A stretch of DNA of 64,000 nt from Blastomussa wellsi (taxonomy: Eukaryota > Cnidaria > Anthozoa > Scleractinia > Plerogyridae): NCBI GenBank assembly GCA_947652115.1, contig OX393561.1, forward strand, positions 93,907 to 157,906, read 5' to 3'. A model generated the notes under the pieces. That model was given only the letters and a program-made list of their open reading frames with translations, made no database searches and was not told the origin of the DNA. Numbering within the stretch: the stretch's first letter is position 1; each line of letters starts with the position of its first letter. This document shows, piece by piece, positions 1 to 9,718 of the stretch. A program made the position numbers and the translations under genes.

Positions 1-1767
1 CAATGAAAAAATGTTGTGCTTGTTCTCTTTCGATTCCGATTTTATATTTGGAAAGAATGCATCATGCCAATTATTGCGCCTCAGTTTTCAAAATAAGTCC
101 GGTTTTTTAATGATGAATTAGTGTTTAAACAGTCCGCCATTACCAGATTCGACTTCAGTGGAGTTGCATTAAGAGAGCTGGATTGAGAGAAAATGGCGTC
201 ATCTAATCACTAGTTTAATTTTTTACTGTGTGAACCCAGCTAATTTGGTATGTAGAACAGCAACTTGCTTCTAAAAGCTCATGCTGCATACTAATCAGCT
301 GGGTTCACACATTGCAAAAATAAACTAGTGAGTAGATAACACCATTGTCCCTCTCCATCCAGCTTTCTTACAGCTGTTACCGATCACACGCGCCCTCCAA
401 CGATGTTTTTTTTTTTTCGTTTGAAAAATTAGTTTCGATGGACGTCAATTATCTGTTTCCATGACAGTAGTAGGTTTCAATCAAGCCGTGGAGCGACATT
501 CGGCTTTCCGTTTTTGAAAGGAATTCCATCCAGCAGCTGTTTTCACCCTTTGGAAAGAGAAAAAGCACTCAAGTCTTGAATATTGTCGGTGAAACTGCAC
601 AAAAGCTAAATGATCATGCGTAACGCATGAAACGAATCGGTATTCAGGTTCGGTATTCGTTGTCGACACTTGCATTGCTTATGGTCATTCCCCTGAAATA
701 GAACTGACAATAGATTTTCGTTCAAACTTTGCCCATTTGTTGTTCATCGTAAGGGAATTTAAATTTTGTAATGAAAAAGAGGGGTTCCCATATTCGTTTA
801 GGAGCAGGAGCACCTTGAAAATACCCCATAATTCGTTAAAATATCAGCTTCAGAAATGTTTTCATTTGACTAGCTCATGCCACGTCTAATGGGAGAAGAA
901 AAAATAGGAAGAGAGCAAAACAAGGAAAAAAAACGATAGATATACTGTATCGCCTTCAAGGAACAATTTAATATATGTTTCATTATGAAAGCACGCATTT
1001 CCAGTCGACCTTGATTCAACTTGTTACTAGTATGCAGTCATCTCGAGGCCACAATATCTGTTCAATAAGTTCACGTTTCCGTCGATTATTTATTTTTCTG
1101 CAATGGGAATTTGTTTATATTCCTGTTATAGGAAAAAGTGATTGCTAGTCTCAGAAAAAGGGTAAAAAAATATAGGTCACCATACTCGTTTACGAGAAAA
1201 CGACGATTTATCTCCTTCACGAGCAAAGCCGTAAATAAAACGCCGCAGTGTTCTTTAGGTGCGCGCGCTGATGGCGAAATAAATCGTGCGCAGTAAGGAT
1301 GCGCAATGCAATACAGGGGAATGACCTTAACATTCTAAGCAGTCGTGTTCTAAGCAGTCTTCGAACGAACCACTTCGAAAAGATTTGGTTTCCACAAGCA
1401 TTTGCCGTGATGCTTTGGCGAGGGCAGTCGCTAAGCGGCCGGCTTTTGTTTTGTCACAATATTACGCTCTTGAAAGAAATTTTGTATTTTTTTCATATTT
1501 GCTTGCTCTGTGGAATACGAGTTACCGCCTATTGCTTGAATGTTTAGACGCTGTTGTGAAATACTCAGCAAATCATGGAAAAAGTTAACAAAAGGTTAGA
1601 ATATTGTCGTCTTGTTGTTGTTTTTGGTGATAAAAGAGCAAATCGAAACTGGCGGACAGTTTAAACAAGAATTGAGAATTGAGGAGCAATTAATAACTGG
1701 CATGGTACACTCTTGCCAAATATAAAATTGGAATCGAAAGAGAACAAGAAAAACATTTTTCATCGCA
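1..1767. mobile_element. Element with long terminal inverted repeats (left end at or beyond window edge)
   Basis: Bases 1-142 are matched in reverse complement by 1648-1767, including the shared stretches TGTTCTCTTTCGATTCC / GGAATCGAAAGAGAACA and TTTAAACAGTCCGCC / GGCGGACAGTTTAAA. The arms are imperfect and enclose about 1.5 kb with no convincing protein; the overlapping ORFs at 1299-1588 have no recognisable motifs. This is most simply a non-autonomous DNA element or fold-back repeat. Its outer left edge may lie outside the window, so no target-site duplication can be scored. Confidence 0.55.
168..374. repeat. Fold-back (MITE-like) repeat
   Basis: Two imperfect arms of about 80 bases face each other: 168-245 contains AGAGCTGGATTGAGAG and GTGTGAACCCAGCT, and 287-374 contains their complements AGCTGGGTTCACAC and CTCTCCATCCAGCTTT. 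A short loop separates them. It sits inside the larger inverted-repeat element, so it is a nested or internal insertion. Confidence 0.6.
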
Positions 1768-3314
1768 GTACAGCTTTAAGATTATTGTCAACGTAGCCTG
1801 CAGAAAATAGCCTGAATTGATCTGTCAACTTTCCACCTTGTGTTTCAAGCTTGACTGGTACCATTATTGCAGCTTACTGTAAATTTTTAACGCTCCGTGT
1901 TACAAGACCAAGACTGTGATATGCATGGCAGACAACTGGGGGCCCTGAGGAACTATAAATATAATTTTCTGTTTTAAATTTCAACAAACTCAAACAAGAA
2001 AATTCAAACAATCATATTTTTTGATTGTCAGATTTAATGATTCTTGGCTGGAAATCAATGATGTCATACAAATAACAGCAAAACAAAAATTCACTTAACT
2101 TAAATTAACTTAACTTTTCTAATGTAACAATTTGGAAGAATAATTTCAGACAAATTGAAATGTCAAACAAGAAACTCATTCGAGAGAAGCTCATTTGGTT
2201 CAAATTAAGACAAGAATATTTTGAAATTTGGATTTCCAGTCATTTTGTTATTTGTTTTAGAAAATTGCAAAATCTTTTGAATAAATCAGGCTTAATGTAC
2301 CTGTTCTGTTTCCACAAAATTTGCAACATGCCCATCATCATTTGTGCCTCTGACATAAAACCTTGTTCCTGCTCTCTCACAGCTTAATCTTGAAACAAGA
2401 CAAGCCTTGGCTTGAGTTTTTCCAGCATATACAGTTCTGATCTCCACAGCTCCACACATCATTCGCAGCAGCCATTGTGAACAGTCTATTCCAAACCTCT
2501 GCAGGTGAATATGCAAGCTGCGATTCCTGTACATGAACAGGTATAGTATTATATATAGACTGCCACTGAAGGTAGTTTACTCAGAATCATATGAAAGGTA
2601 GACATATGTTATTTACTTTACCAACATTTAGCTATGAGCGGTATGCCCATGGACTTGAAAAGTATATGGACGCACCAGCTATTTTACAGGGACGCCAAGA
2701 AAAATAACATAATAAAAGTAAAGAAAAAAATGTATGCTCGTTAAAAAGATAAAAAATGTATATCAGGGAACGAATATGAACTGACTAACTAACTGGATTA
2801 TAAAATTATATAACTATACAGATACGTATTTTACATACAAATTTTACGGATAAAATTGATAAGTTGTTAAGATAAGTTTTTGGCAGCTGATGTCTATGTC
2901 ACTTAAAGCAGTTCTAAATGATTTATAGCTGGCCAAGGATCTCATTGAGTTCGGGAGCTGGTTATTTCACAATATTGGTCCATAGTATCGCCATGACTTC
3001 AGGCCCTAGTGGTGTTAAAGGAGCTACGTCATTGTTCGTGCCTAAATTTTCAAAATCGTCATTTCCAATCCATTTCAATCTTCGCCATCCTCAGCCATCC
3101 TTAATAATAACAATAATAAACAATCTTTAAGGAGGAAGCACCCGTCACGTAAATACATGGTTTTCAGGGAGGTCCTCCATAAAAATATAAAGTATTAAAA
3201 TCTAAAATAAGAAATACAAATGTCACAGATCTAAAAACTACTAAAACTACGTAACTATTGTCCTAAAAAACTATTTACAAATAATTATCTATCAATAATA
3301 CGGCACATCTAAAA
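1768..3314. other. AT-rich intergenic stretch, nothing recognised
   Basis: No coding motif, RNA gene or strong repeat structure was seen. Short ORFs at 2160-2534 and 2918-3130 have no family signature and overlap on both strands. Confidence 0.5.
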
Positions 3315-4279
3315 CTATTTATCCATTATCTGGAAATGTTTATCCATTAAGAACCTTGTAAGGTTTTTCTTAAAACTTCCGCATGGCATTGGCTTTCTTA
3401 AAAATACTGAGGGACATCCAGTCATTTGAAAAACGGAAGTAGGACACTCTCTTTCCGCATTCCGTTTTAGGTTTAGGCAATCTAGGTAAGTAGCCATTTC
3501 TAGTACTGTAGCCATGTGAACGTCTCAGTGTCGATTTAAAACTCTCAAAGTGTTGCGGAATGTCTCCTTTGATTGTATTTTCTACGGCGGTACATCGGTG
3601 AGAAAGACGTCTTCCAGCCAGAGGGAGCCAATTCAGACACTTCAGAGCTTCTGAAGAAGACATCAGCCTAATTTAATTTTCCTCACAAATTTGTTCTCAA
3701 AACTTTGCAATTTTTCCATTTCTGATTTTAGACCGGGTTGATCTCCCCACACGGTATCGGCATAGTCTAGGTGTCGCAGCACTAGGACATTGTAAAAGGC
3801 TATGCGGGTTCTATTGTCTAACATATGAAATATGCGGTGTTCAGCTAATGATGGTCTATTTAGAGTTTTCAGCAAATCCCTATAGGGTGAGGATTTGTGC
3901 ATAAAACCAAATCGTTCGTTTATTTTCTCAAGTTTGGTGGCCGAGTTTTTGCTACAGAAGTGCCATGAAACCGTGCAATAATTAAAATGCAGTACAATGA
4001 AAGACAGTAGCTGGCCTTTCTTATTACAAATGGCAGCAAGTTCTTCATAAACTTCAGCACTGTGATTTGTTGGGATGCTTTCCTGTATATTTTAGCGATA
4101 TGCTTATCAAAATTTAGCTTGCATTGCTTAAATGCAGTTATAAAGTTTCTGTATAAAACAAAGTTTAAGCATGTATATGTACATTTCATGAGAATGGAGA
4201 AAGAATCTTTGCTGTCAATAATTTCTACATGGCACTTGGTATTTAACTGAGCCAAAATGCCTGCTGCACCCATGGGCAA
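3315..4279 (-). mobile_element. Non-LTR retrotransposon, 3' part of reverse transcriptase ORF (broken)
   Basis: Three consecutive minus-strand ORFs (3920-4279, 3663-3902, 3370-3663) read as one broken product. It has the look of the thumb and post-RT region of CR1/L2/jockey-type elements. The hallmarks are a KHIAKIYRKA stretch, then TRIAFYNVLVLRHLDYADTV, then NWLPLAGRRL and a basic C-terminal tail. The catalytic RT domain lies upstream in the parent element and is missing here, as is usual for 5'-truncated copies. Frame changes near 3910 and 3663 make it a dead copy. The exact clade cannot be given without a search. Confidence 0.75.
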
Positions 4280-4383
4280 ATTAGGAGGGAAAACTAAAAT
4301 ATCCCATTAGCGCATTTAGTGCAGATGTACGAAGGACACCCGTGAAAGTGGCAAGTAACCATAACGTGGCTTACTACAGCTTT

Positions 4384-4500
4384 AGTAGTATGTCTGGAAT
4401 TAAATGAACACCACCTCGTCACACGATCCTCATCGCTTGCTTCGCAAGCTCCTCGTATCGCCCTCCTCGGTTGTGTTCATTTAATTCCAGACATACTACT
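4384..4500. repeat. Terminal hairpin (telomere-like palindrome) of element A
   Basis: Two perfectly complementary 28-base arms (4384-4411, starting AGTAGTATGTCTGG, and 4473-4500, ending CCAGACATACTACT) enclose 61 bases that fold into an imperfect inner stem. The tip is GCTTGC-TTC-GCAAGC. Next to the outer stem the two sides do not pair: the left reads CACCTCGTC and the right CCTCCTCGGTT. The same non-pairing sequences occupy the same place in the hairpins of element B, though the outer stems differ. Parvovirus telomeres have a similar plan of stem, internal mismatch and tip. That this is the physical end of a linear replicating genome is inference. Confidence 0.8.
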
Positions 4501-4561
4501 TGGCAGAAGAACATTCTTTTGTTGCGTTCGATCAATTGGACAGAAGCGGCGGAGTCCAAAA

Positions 4562-4849
4562 ATGGTTCGCGGAGAAAACAACTACGGGTGGTTGCTTCGA
4601 AATCGGAAAAAGAACTGCAACAGAAAGTGCACCGGGCAATATTGCTATCAGCACAAATGGCAAGAGAAAAAAGGAATGAAACAGCCGGCGCCATGCCGTG
4701 GCTGCGGTATCGGAGTTTTGACAGATCATCGCCTTTGCGTATATTGCGAAGGGCACGCGTTTCAGATGCGGCTGAAACGAAGAGAGAAAAAAGCGAAGAA
4801 AAATTTTGCCGATGTTTTGCGTGAGCTCCAAGAAAGATGGGCCATTTAG
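4562..4849 (+). CDS. Small Cys-rich (zinc-binding-like) protein encoded next to the terminal hairpin, 95 aa
   Basis: The ORF starts at an ATG about 60 bases inside the terminal hairpin. The N-terminal half has a Cys/His cluster (NCNRKC, then QYCYQHK). The middle has PCRGCGIGV and RLCVYCEGH, so at least two CxxC-type pairs suggest one or two zinc sites. The C-terminus is basic (RLKRREKKAKK). I do not recognise a named family. Related but broken copies lie at the same place in both terminal repeats of element B (20485-20750 and 33468-33752), which shows the gene belongs to the end module. A DNA-binding role at the hairpin is only a guess. The frame is open here, unlike in B. Confidence 0.65.
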   Translation: MVRGENNYGWLLRNRKKNCNRKCTGQYCYQHKWQEKKGMKQPAPCRGCGIGVLTDHRLCVYCEGHAFQMRLKRREKKAKKNFADVLRELQERWAI

Positions 4850-4920
4850 AGGGATGCCACCATTTAGAGATATGCACCAGAAAGAAATCAACCATTTAGA
4901 GAAAAGCACCAAAAGAAAAA

Positions 4921-5229
4921 ATGACAGAACAAGTTTCGTTGCAGGAAATGGAAGAATTCATCGCGGGAATTGACATTGAAAAACTGTTTTATAGGAGCGG
5001 AAAAAAGATTAAGTCTACCAAATTTCAGCTGCCAAATTTTGCACAAGCAGCGCACACAAGAAGCCAGACAACATTTTTTTTCGCAAAATTTTTTCTCCCA
5101 AACAATTTCGAGAGCGGAAAAAATCTGCGACGACCAAATCTGTGGCAAAAAAATTTTGCACAAGCAGCGGTCCAACACACAACAAAAAATTTTTTTTCGC
5201 AAATTTTTCTCCCAATTGAACATATGTAG
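4921..5229 (+). CDS. Small protein beginning MTEQV, element A version
   Basis: The first 23 or so residues (MTEQVSLQEMEE, then GIDIEKLF) match the protein at 20829-21095 in element B. After that the two diverge, because the A copy runs into a direct duplication (4994-5226) that supplies the rest of its residues. The original C-terminus is therefore probably lost. The conserved segment is acidic and likely helical. Position is conserved as well: second gene in from the hairpin, just before the replication gene. Function is unknown. Confidence 0.5.
   Translation: MTEQVSLQEMEEFIAGIDIEKLFYRSGKKIKSTKFQLPNFAQAAHTRSQTTFFFAKFFLPNNFESGKNLRRPNLWQKNFAQAAVQHTTKNFFSQIFLPIEHM
4994..5226 (+). repeat. Imperfect tandem duplication, about 115 bp unit
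   Basis: Two units share GAGCGGAAAAAA, CCAAAT, TTTTGCACAAGCAGCG and TTTTTTCGCAAA...TTTCTCCCAA in the same order. The duplication lies inside the MTEQV ORF and probably arose after the element was disabled. Confidence 0.6.
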
Positions 5230-5270
5230 CCGAAAAAATATATGGATATTTCGACAACAAAAAATCCAAA

Positions 5271-7879
5271 ATGGCAGTGCAAAAAACATTCCAAAGCATG
5301 GGTCTCCGTTGCGAAAAAAATGTGGCCTCCCATCTTCTTCTCGAGAACGCCTGGGATAGCAACCTCTTGCCGGACATCTCGAAAGTCGACTACCTAGCAG
5401 GAAACCTCGGCAAGACACACCTGCAACCACTGCGAGGACTGCCTGCGTTTGTCGACGACATCTACACGTTCGGCTATCTCCGCCGCGAAGAGTGCGTTTT
5501 CCAAAAAGGCCGCTTTTCTTGCACAACAGGCGAGGAAGTTTCCGCAAAACTCGTGGTCGCAAAAATCGGCCTCGCTGTGCAGGAGAGCCTGGGCACAAGG
5601 CCGGACGGCAGCAAAAGAAAACACATGCAGACAAGCATCGTCCACACCCTAGAAAAAAAAAAGGAACCCGCGGAAGCACGATACGTGCAACAAAAGCAGC
5701 GATAGAAGCCGACACGTTGCAAAAGGCACAGTCCCACTGGCGCAGGCTGTATCCAGAAGACGAGATAGCGGGCTACGTCGTCGCCAAGGTAGACGTTTCC
5801 AAAATGTCTTTGGAAGATTTGCACAAAGCGCTGCCAGCTTTCGAACGGCAGCTGCTCGCATTCGGTTTTGGAATCTACTCCATCGACTACACGCAAGCTT
5901 TTTCCGGAGTGTTGGACCGCGAAGCCCTTGTTTCGCACCTAGAATTCGAAGGTTTTCGCCAGATGGGCGACTTTTCTGTTGCAATGGGTTCGGATGCGCC
6001 AACGATTCTGCAGAACACCGACAGTGTGGGGAAGCACGTGTGCACTTGCATCTCGAAAAGAGAAGACTGCACGATCCGGACGTAAAGTATACAACAAGAT
6101 AGTTTCCAACTTCGAAGCGGGCGAGATTCGAGAACCAGTGGGCGGCCATCTTGCCGACTATGCAGACTGCCCAAACGAGCACTTGCGCCGAACTTTCCAA
6201 CACCCAGATGTCCAAGAGCGCGGATGCACAAGAATCGAAGTTTCGATGTACGGGTGCCCCACAAACGAGCTCTCGGGAGAAACAGCCGACCAAGTGCTGC
6301 AGGAAACTTTGGCAAAGGTTTCGCCGGAAGGAGAAGGTCTTTTCGTGGTCCAGTCCCCAAGCAAACAATGGGAAAACCGCGCACACACAAACAGGAAGAA
6401 TATCGGGGGTGCACGTGCAACCAACCAAAGCGAACGTGGAGGACGACGCGAAATGGGAAAATTCGGTGGTGTGGGCGGCAGCCGACTTTGGTTTCTGCGC
6501 AAGCCCGATTTTTCGACTCGATATCCTTTCCGCACAGGAAGAAGGTGTGGAAATAGGGCCTCTGCGTTACTACACGAAAGACGAGGAAGCGAAAACAATA
6601 TTGGCGGCAAGCAAAAGGCCCTGCCAGCTGCACCCAGGCGCCCCAGACCCCAGTCTTCTTCTTCAATCGACATCGTTTCTTGGGAATGGCGGCAAACCAA
6701 ATGCAGCGCAATTGGGCGAAATGTCTCCAAATTCCAGCTGCAAGAAGTGCCAGAAATCGCAGAAGGGCGGCAAATTTCGACACTTTCCACCAGATCTCGC
6801 GCAAAAGCGTTGCAAGAGTTGCGGGACGCGGCAAGCGCAGAAGAATGGCGAAGACGTTCTTGGGACAAACAAGCGGCCGAGGAAGATGCTCGACGCAAGA
6901 AGCGACAAAAAGACGAAGAAAAATTGGCTCGCCGCAAAGCAGAGCTGGCAGGGGTGGGAAACATTGGGCGATCGAAAAGGGTCTGGGAACGAAAAAGCCT
7001 AGAGGTGCGGGAGAAGGTGGAAAAATGTTTGCGAGAATCTACAACCAAGGTTGCGGCGCTTGCACGCGCGAAGTGGAAAGTTGTCGGCGGCAGGCAAACA
7101 AACGAAGGCAAATTTCGGGTTGTATTGGCAAACGAAGGGAAAATCGCCAACGTGTTCGCAACAAAAGCTCTGCAAAAAACTTGTTTCGGGATGCCTGGAC
7201 ATTTTCGAAAAGACCAAAACGGACTGGTTCGGCAGAACAACTTTCTGGCTTCCTTCTTTCTCCAACGTGGAAAAGCTTGGAGGTTTTGAAATAGAGATAG
7301 GGAAGCCGCAAAGTTTCTGCAACAACGAAGGGACAAATATTGTATGGAACCCAATACGTGTTGTTTCCGCCCCAGACCCGCAAAGAGCTGCAATTTTGCA
7401 AGGTAGGTAGGTAGGTAGGTATACTTTATTTAATTAAAAGAAACACGCTAGCCCCAACAACACTCAGCTGGTTTCCATGGAGGGCGTTGGAAAAGGAGAG
7501 CGAAAAATACGCTTGTCTTCGAGAAGAGTTCGAAAAAGAAAAAGAAAAAGAAACGGAGTTCGAAAAAGTTTCTGCGCCAAAAAGCAAGGACACGAAAAAA
7601 ACAACAGACTTGCAGCCCGGCGAATACAAGTGCAAGAAGTTTGCCTCGACAACTTTCCGAAACTCTCCGCGAACCATATTGTTTGTGTTTCCGGTTGGAG
7701 AGGACGGGGAACCGAAAACAGACGACGAAACCCCCGTCTGGGGCTATTTTCTGGAAAAAGAGGTGGAGAATCTTGGAGGCTTCGACTTCCTCCAAAAGAG
7801 AACAACGCCCTTGCTTTGCAGAATCGGGGAAGAGAGAACCACACCACAAAAAAAGGACAGACTTGTTGCTCTGGCGTAG
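5271..7879 (+). pseudogene. Long replication-initiator-like gene of element A, broken by frameshifts
   Basis: An ATG at 5271 opens a gene that can be followed through alternating frames to a stop at 7879, roughly 850 codons. The order is: an N-terminal segment (5271-5700); a segment with VAKVDVSKM and FGIYSIDYTQAFSG (5705-5920); a core with KVYNKIVSNFEAGEIR (about 6087) and RGCTRIEVSMYGC (about 6220-6260); a middle region (6420-7290); a Lys/Glu-rich coiled coil (about 7480-7590); and a tail with FPVGEDGE (to 7879). The spacing of an acidic (S)IDYT motif, a YNK-E motif and a late (T)RIE motif recalls rolling-circle initiators of the Rep_trans kind, but this is only a pattern match. Frame changes lie near 5700, 6070, 6400, 6770 and 7270; a GGTA repeat interrupts it at 7402. 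It lies where element B has its DNA polymerase. Confidence 0.5.
7402..7421 (+). repeat. GGTA microsatellite
   Basis: Five GGTA units, followed by an AT-rich stretch to about 7440, interrupt the initiator-like gene. This may be the tail of a small insertion. Confidence 0.7.
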
Positions 7880-7882
7880 AAA

Positions 7883-8179
7883 CTATGCAACAATTTGGCC
7901 GCCAGGAAGGCAGAAAACAAAATCCCCACAAAAAGCAACAACGAAAAGTTCTCCAAGATCCCAGGATTTCCATTTTTTCGCGTGTTCGGGGGCTATTTTG
8001 CCCACAATTGTGGCAACATTTTGGTTCTCCTTTGTTTCTGCATATTTGCAGAGAGAATCCCAATCTTCCCAATATTCCGGGTCTTCTTGTTCGAAATTTT
8101 TTCTTGTTTCTTCGAACTGCTCGCGTCGAAAGTGTGGCAAAACACCTCTGCCGTAGAGCAATTCCATTTTGTATTGCAT
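7883..8179 (-). CDS. Hypothetical acidic protein, 98 aa, element A
   Basis: This minus-strand ORF starts at an ATG at 8179 and runs convergent to the initiator-like gene. It is rich in Glu, Asp and Trp (FEQEDPEYWEDWDSL) with a hydrophobic C-terminus (LFVVAFCGDFVFCL). No family is recognised. Its composition looks like protein rather than antisense noise, but the plus strand here also has long ORFs, so the call is weak. Confidence 0.3.
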   Translation of the reverse strand: MQYKMELLYGRGVLPHFRREQFEETRKNFEQEDPEYWEDWDSLCKYAETKENQNVATIVGKIAPEHAKKWKSWDLGELFVVAFCGDFVFCLPGGQIVA

Positions 8180-8306
8180 TGCATGTTTCCAATTCGATGT
8201 TCTATTCCATTGGACGAATTCCACTGTGGCGGGTTTTCCAACTGCACATTTTCGGATGGCGTGGCAGTCGAGATGTCCCAGTTGGAGATTTGCATTGGAA
8301 AAAGAA

Positions 8307-8641
8307 ATGGCAGGAGAAAACACGTGCAATCTTTCCGAGAGAATCCAAAAACTTCCACCAGAACTCCGCGAGCGAATCTGCAAAGAATTCGTCGTTGCAA
8401 AAGTCCAAGAGCGATTGGATCTCGGTTTCGATGCCGTGCACAAAGAAGTGTTTTTGCAAAAAGAAACAAGATGCCGCCCTATTTTTGCGACAGATGCGAA
8501 AGTTTCGCGAAAGTTTTCGTTTCTCGAGAATGCGGCTTTTCCAAACAGAATGGACTATGCAACGCGTGTTTCGAAAATGGAGTGGAATATTTTTTGGGCA
8601 ACAACGCCTATTTCGATTGGGACGACGAACACTTCGAATAG
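8307..8641 (+). pseudogene. F-box-like / Cys-cluster small protein, frameshifted
   Basis: An ATG at 8307 opens a product of about 110 residues. The first part (residues 10-30: LSERIQKLPPELRERICKE) resembles the start of an F-box, a motif that recruits SCF ubiquitin ligases. The second part, in another frame after about 8470, has CDRC and LCNACF pairs and ends DDEHFE; the four Cys fit a small zinc ribbon. The frame change near 8470 breaks the gene. F-box proteins are known in several large DNA viruses, so the idea is plausible, but the similarity is short. The gene is on the same strand as the initiator-like gene. Confidence 0.4.
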
Positions 8642-8722
8642 AGCGCAAAAAAATTTTTCGGCGACCATCCGCTGTTTCTGCAGCCGCGCATTTTTTTTCG
8701 AACTGCCAAGACCATGCAGCCG

Positions 8723-8897
8723 CTAGTCCATTGCACCAATTCCTTTATTCGCAGACATCTGTGGATTGTGCGCAGGCTGCACATTTTCGGGTGGCGTGGC
8801 TCTCTGCTGTTTCCACTCTTCCAACTTCGGTCGCAGTGTTGCATGCAGAAAAAGGAGGGCAGAAGAAATCCCGCCAACAATCCCAACAACCTTGCAG
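8723..8897 (-). other. Remnant of a small membrane-protein ORF
   Basis: The minus strand reads a hydrophobic stretch (VVGIVGGISSALLFLHA) followed by an ATPPENVQ segment and a stop at 8723. A related ATPSENVQ segment is seen on the minus strand near 8260, so a small gene family or duplication is likely. The start has been cut off by the retrotransposon fragment at 8900. Confidence 0.35.
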
Positions 8898-8899
8898 AC

Positions 8900-9718
8900 G
8901 AGGGAAAGGACAAGTACAGTTTAGAATCATCAACATAACAGGCCGATTTGCAGTGTGTGGGGACAGACAACAGGTCATTTACATAAATAGTAAACAGAAC
9001 TGGGCCCAATATTGATCCCTGAGGGACTCCATATTTCAGTGGAAGTGCCTCAGAGATAGCATCTTGGATGCATACTCTTTGACTACGGCCAACAAGGTAG
9101 CTATGGAACCAGTTGAGACTTTGAGAGGAGACACCCAGTGCTTGTAATTTCTGCAATAAAATATCATGTCTAATGCTGTCAAAGGCCTTTGACATGTCAA
9201 GTAACACCAGAGCTGAGATCTTTTTAGCATCAATAGCCTGCAGCAGTTCGTCTGTAACACCGAGAAGGGCAGTTTCAGTTGAATGAAGCTTGCGATTACC
9301 ACTTTGAGTTTTAGCCAACTTCTTGTTTGCTGTTAGATAGTCGACAAATTGTCCGTGAGCCAGACGTTCAGACACCTTTGAAAGAATTGGCAAAAGGGAA
9401 ATTGGTCGATAGTTGCACGGATCTTCAGAATTACCTGACTTTGGGATAGGAGTCACCTCGGCAATTTTCCATGCCCTTGCAAAGGTTCCGGTATGAAAAG
9501 AACTGTTCATAATGCTTGTGATTGATGGAAGGATTACTGGTAAGCTGTCCTTGAGCACTCGTGCAGAGACTTTGTCATAACCAGGTGCTTTATTTGAAGG
9601 GAAACCATTAATTACACGCTCAACATCCTTATCTAACACTGTGTGGAACTGAAAAGCTTCTAAACACGGATCAGGTGTGGGTTCCAAAGCTGACATAATT
9701 GGATCAGTATCGAAATTA
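8900..9718 (-). mobile_element. Non-LTR retrotransposon reverse transcriptase fragment
   Basis: The ORF reads a classical RT domain: NKAPGYDKVSARVLK and NYRPISLLPILSKV in the fingers, LLDMSKAFDSI in the palm (first catalytic Asp), GVPQGSILGPVLF, and the catalytic CYVDDSKLY near 8920. This fits CR1/L2-type non-LTR elements. The fragment is uninterrupted and in frame with flanking element-A sequence on both sides, giving one 520-codon ORF (8608-10170). Both ends of the retroelement are missing. Its sharp boundary at 9718 with initiator-like sequence is probably a recombination joint. Confidence 0.85.

Noticed and set aside
4419..4912. Minus-strand ORFs of 126 and 158 codons over the element A end
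   Set aside because: They run through the terminal hairpin and lack conserved residues. The plus-strand Cys-rich ORF is supported by related copies in element B.
5649..7393. Long minus-strand ORFs (up to 411 codons) opposite the initiator-like gene
   Set aside because: They are rich in Arg, Cys, Leu and Phe with no motif, and mirror the coding strand. The plus-strand readings have coherent motifs and a related inverted copy elsewhere. The minus ORFs are shadows of stop-poor codon use.
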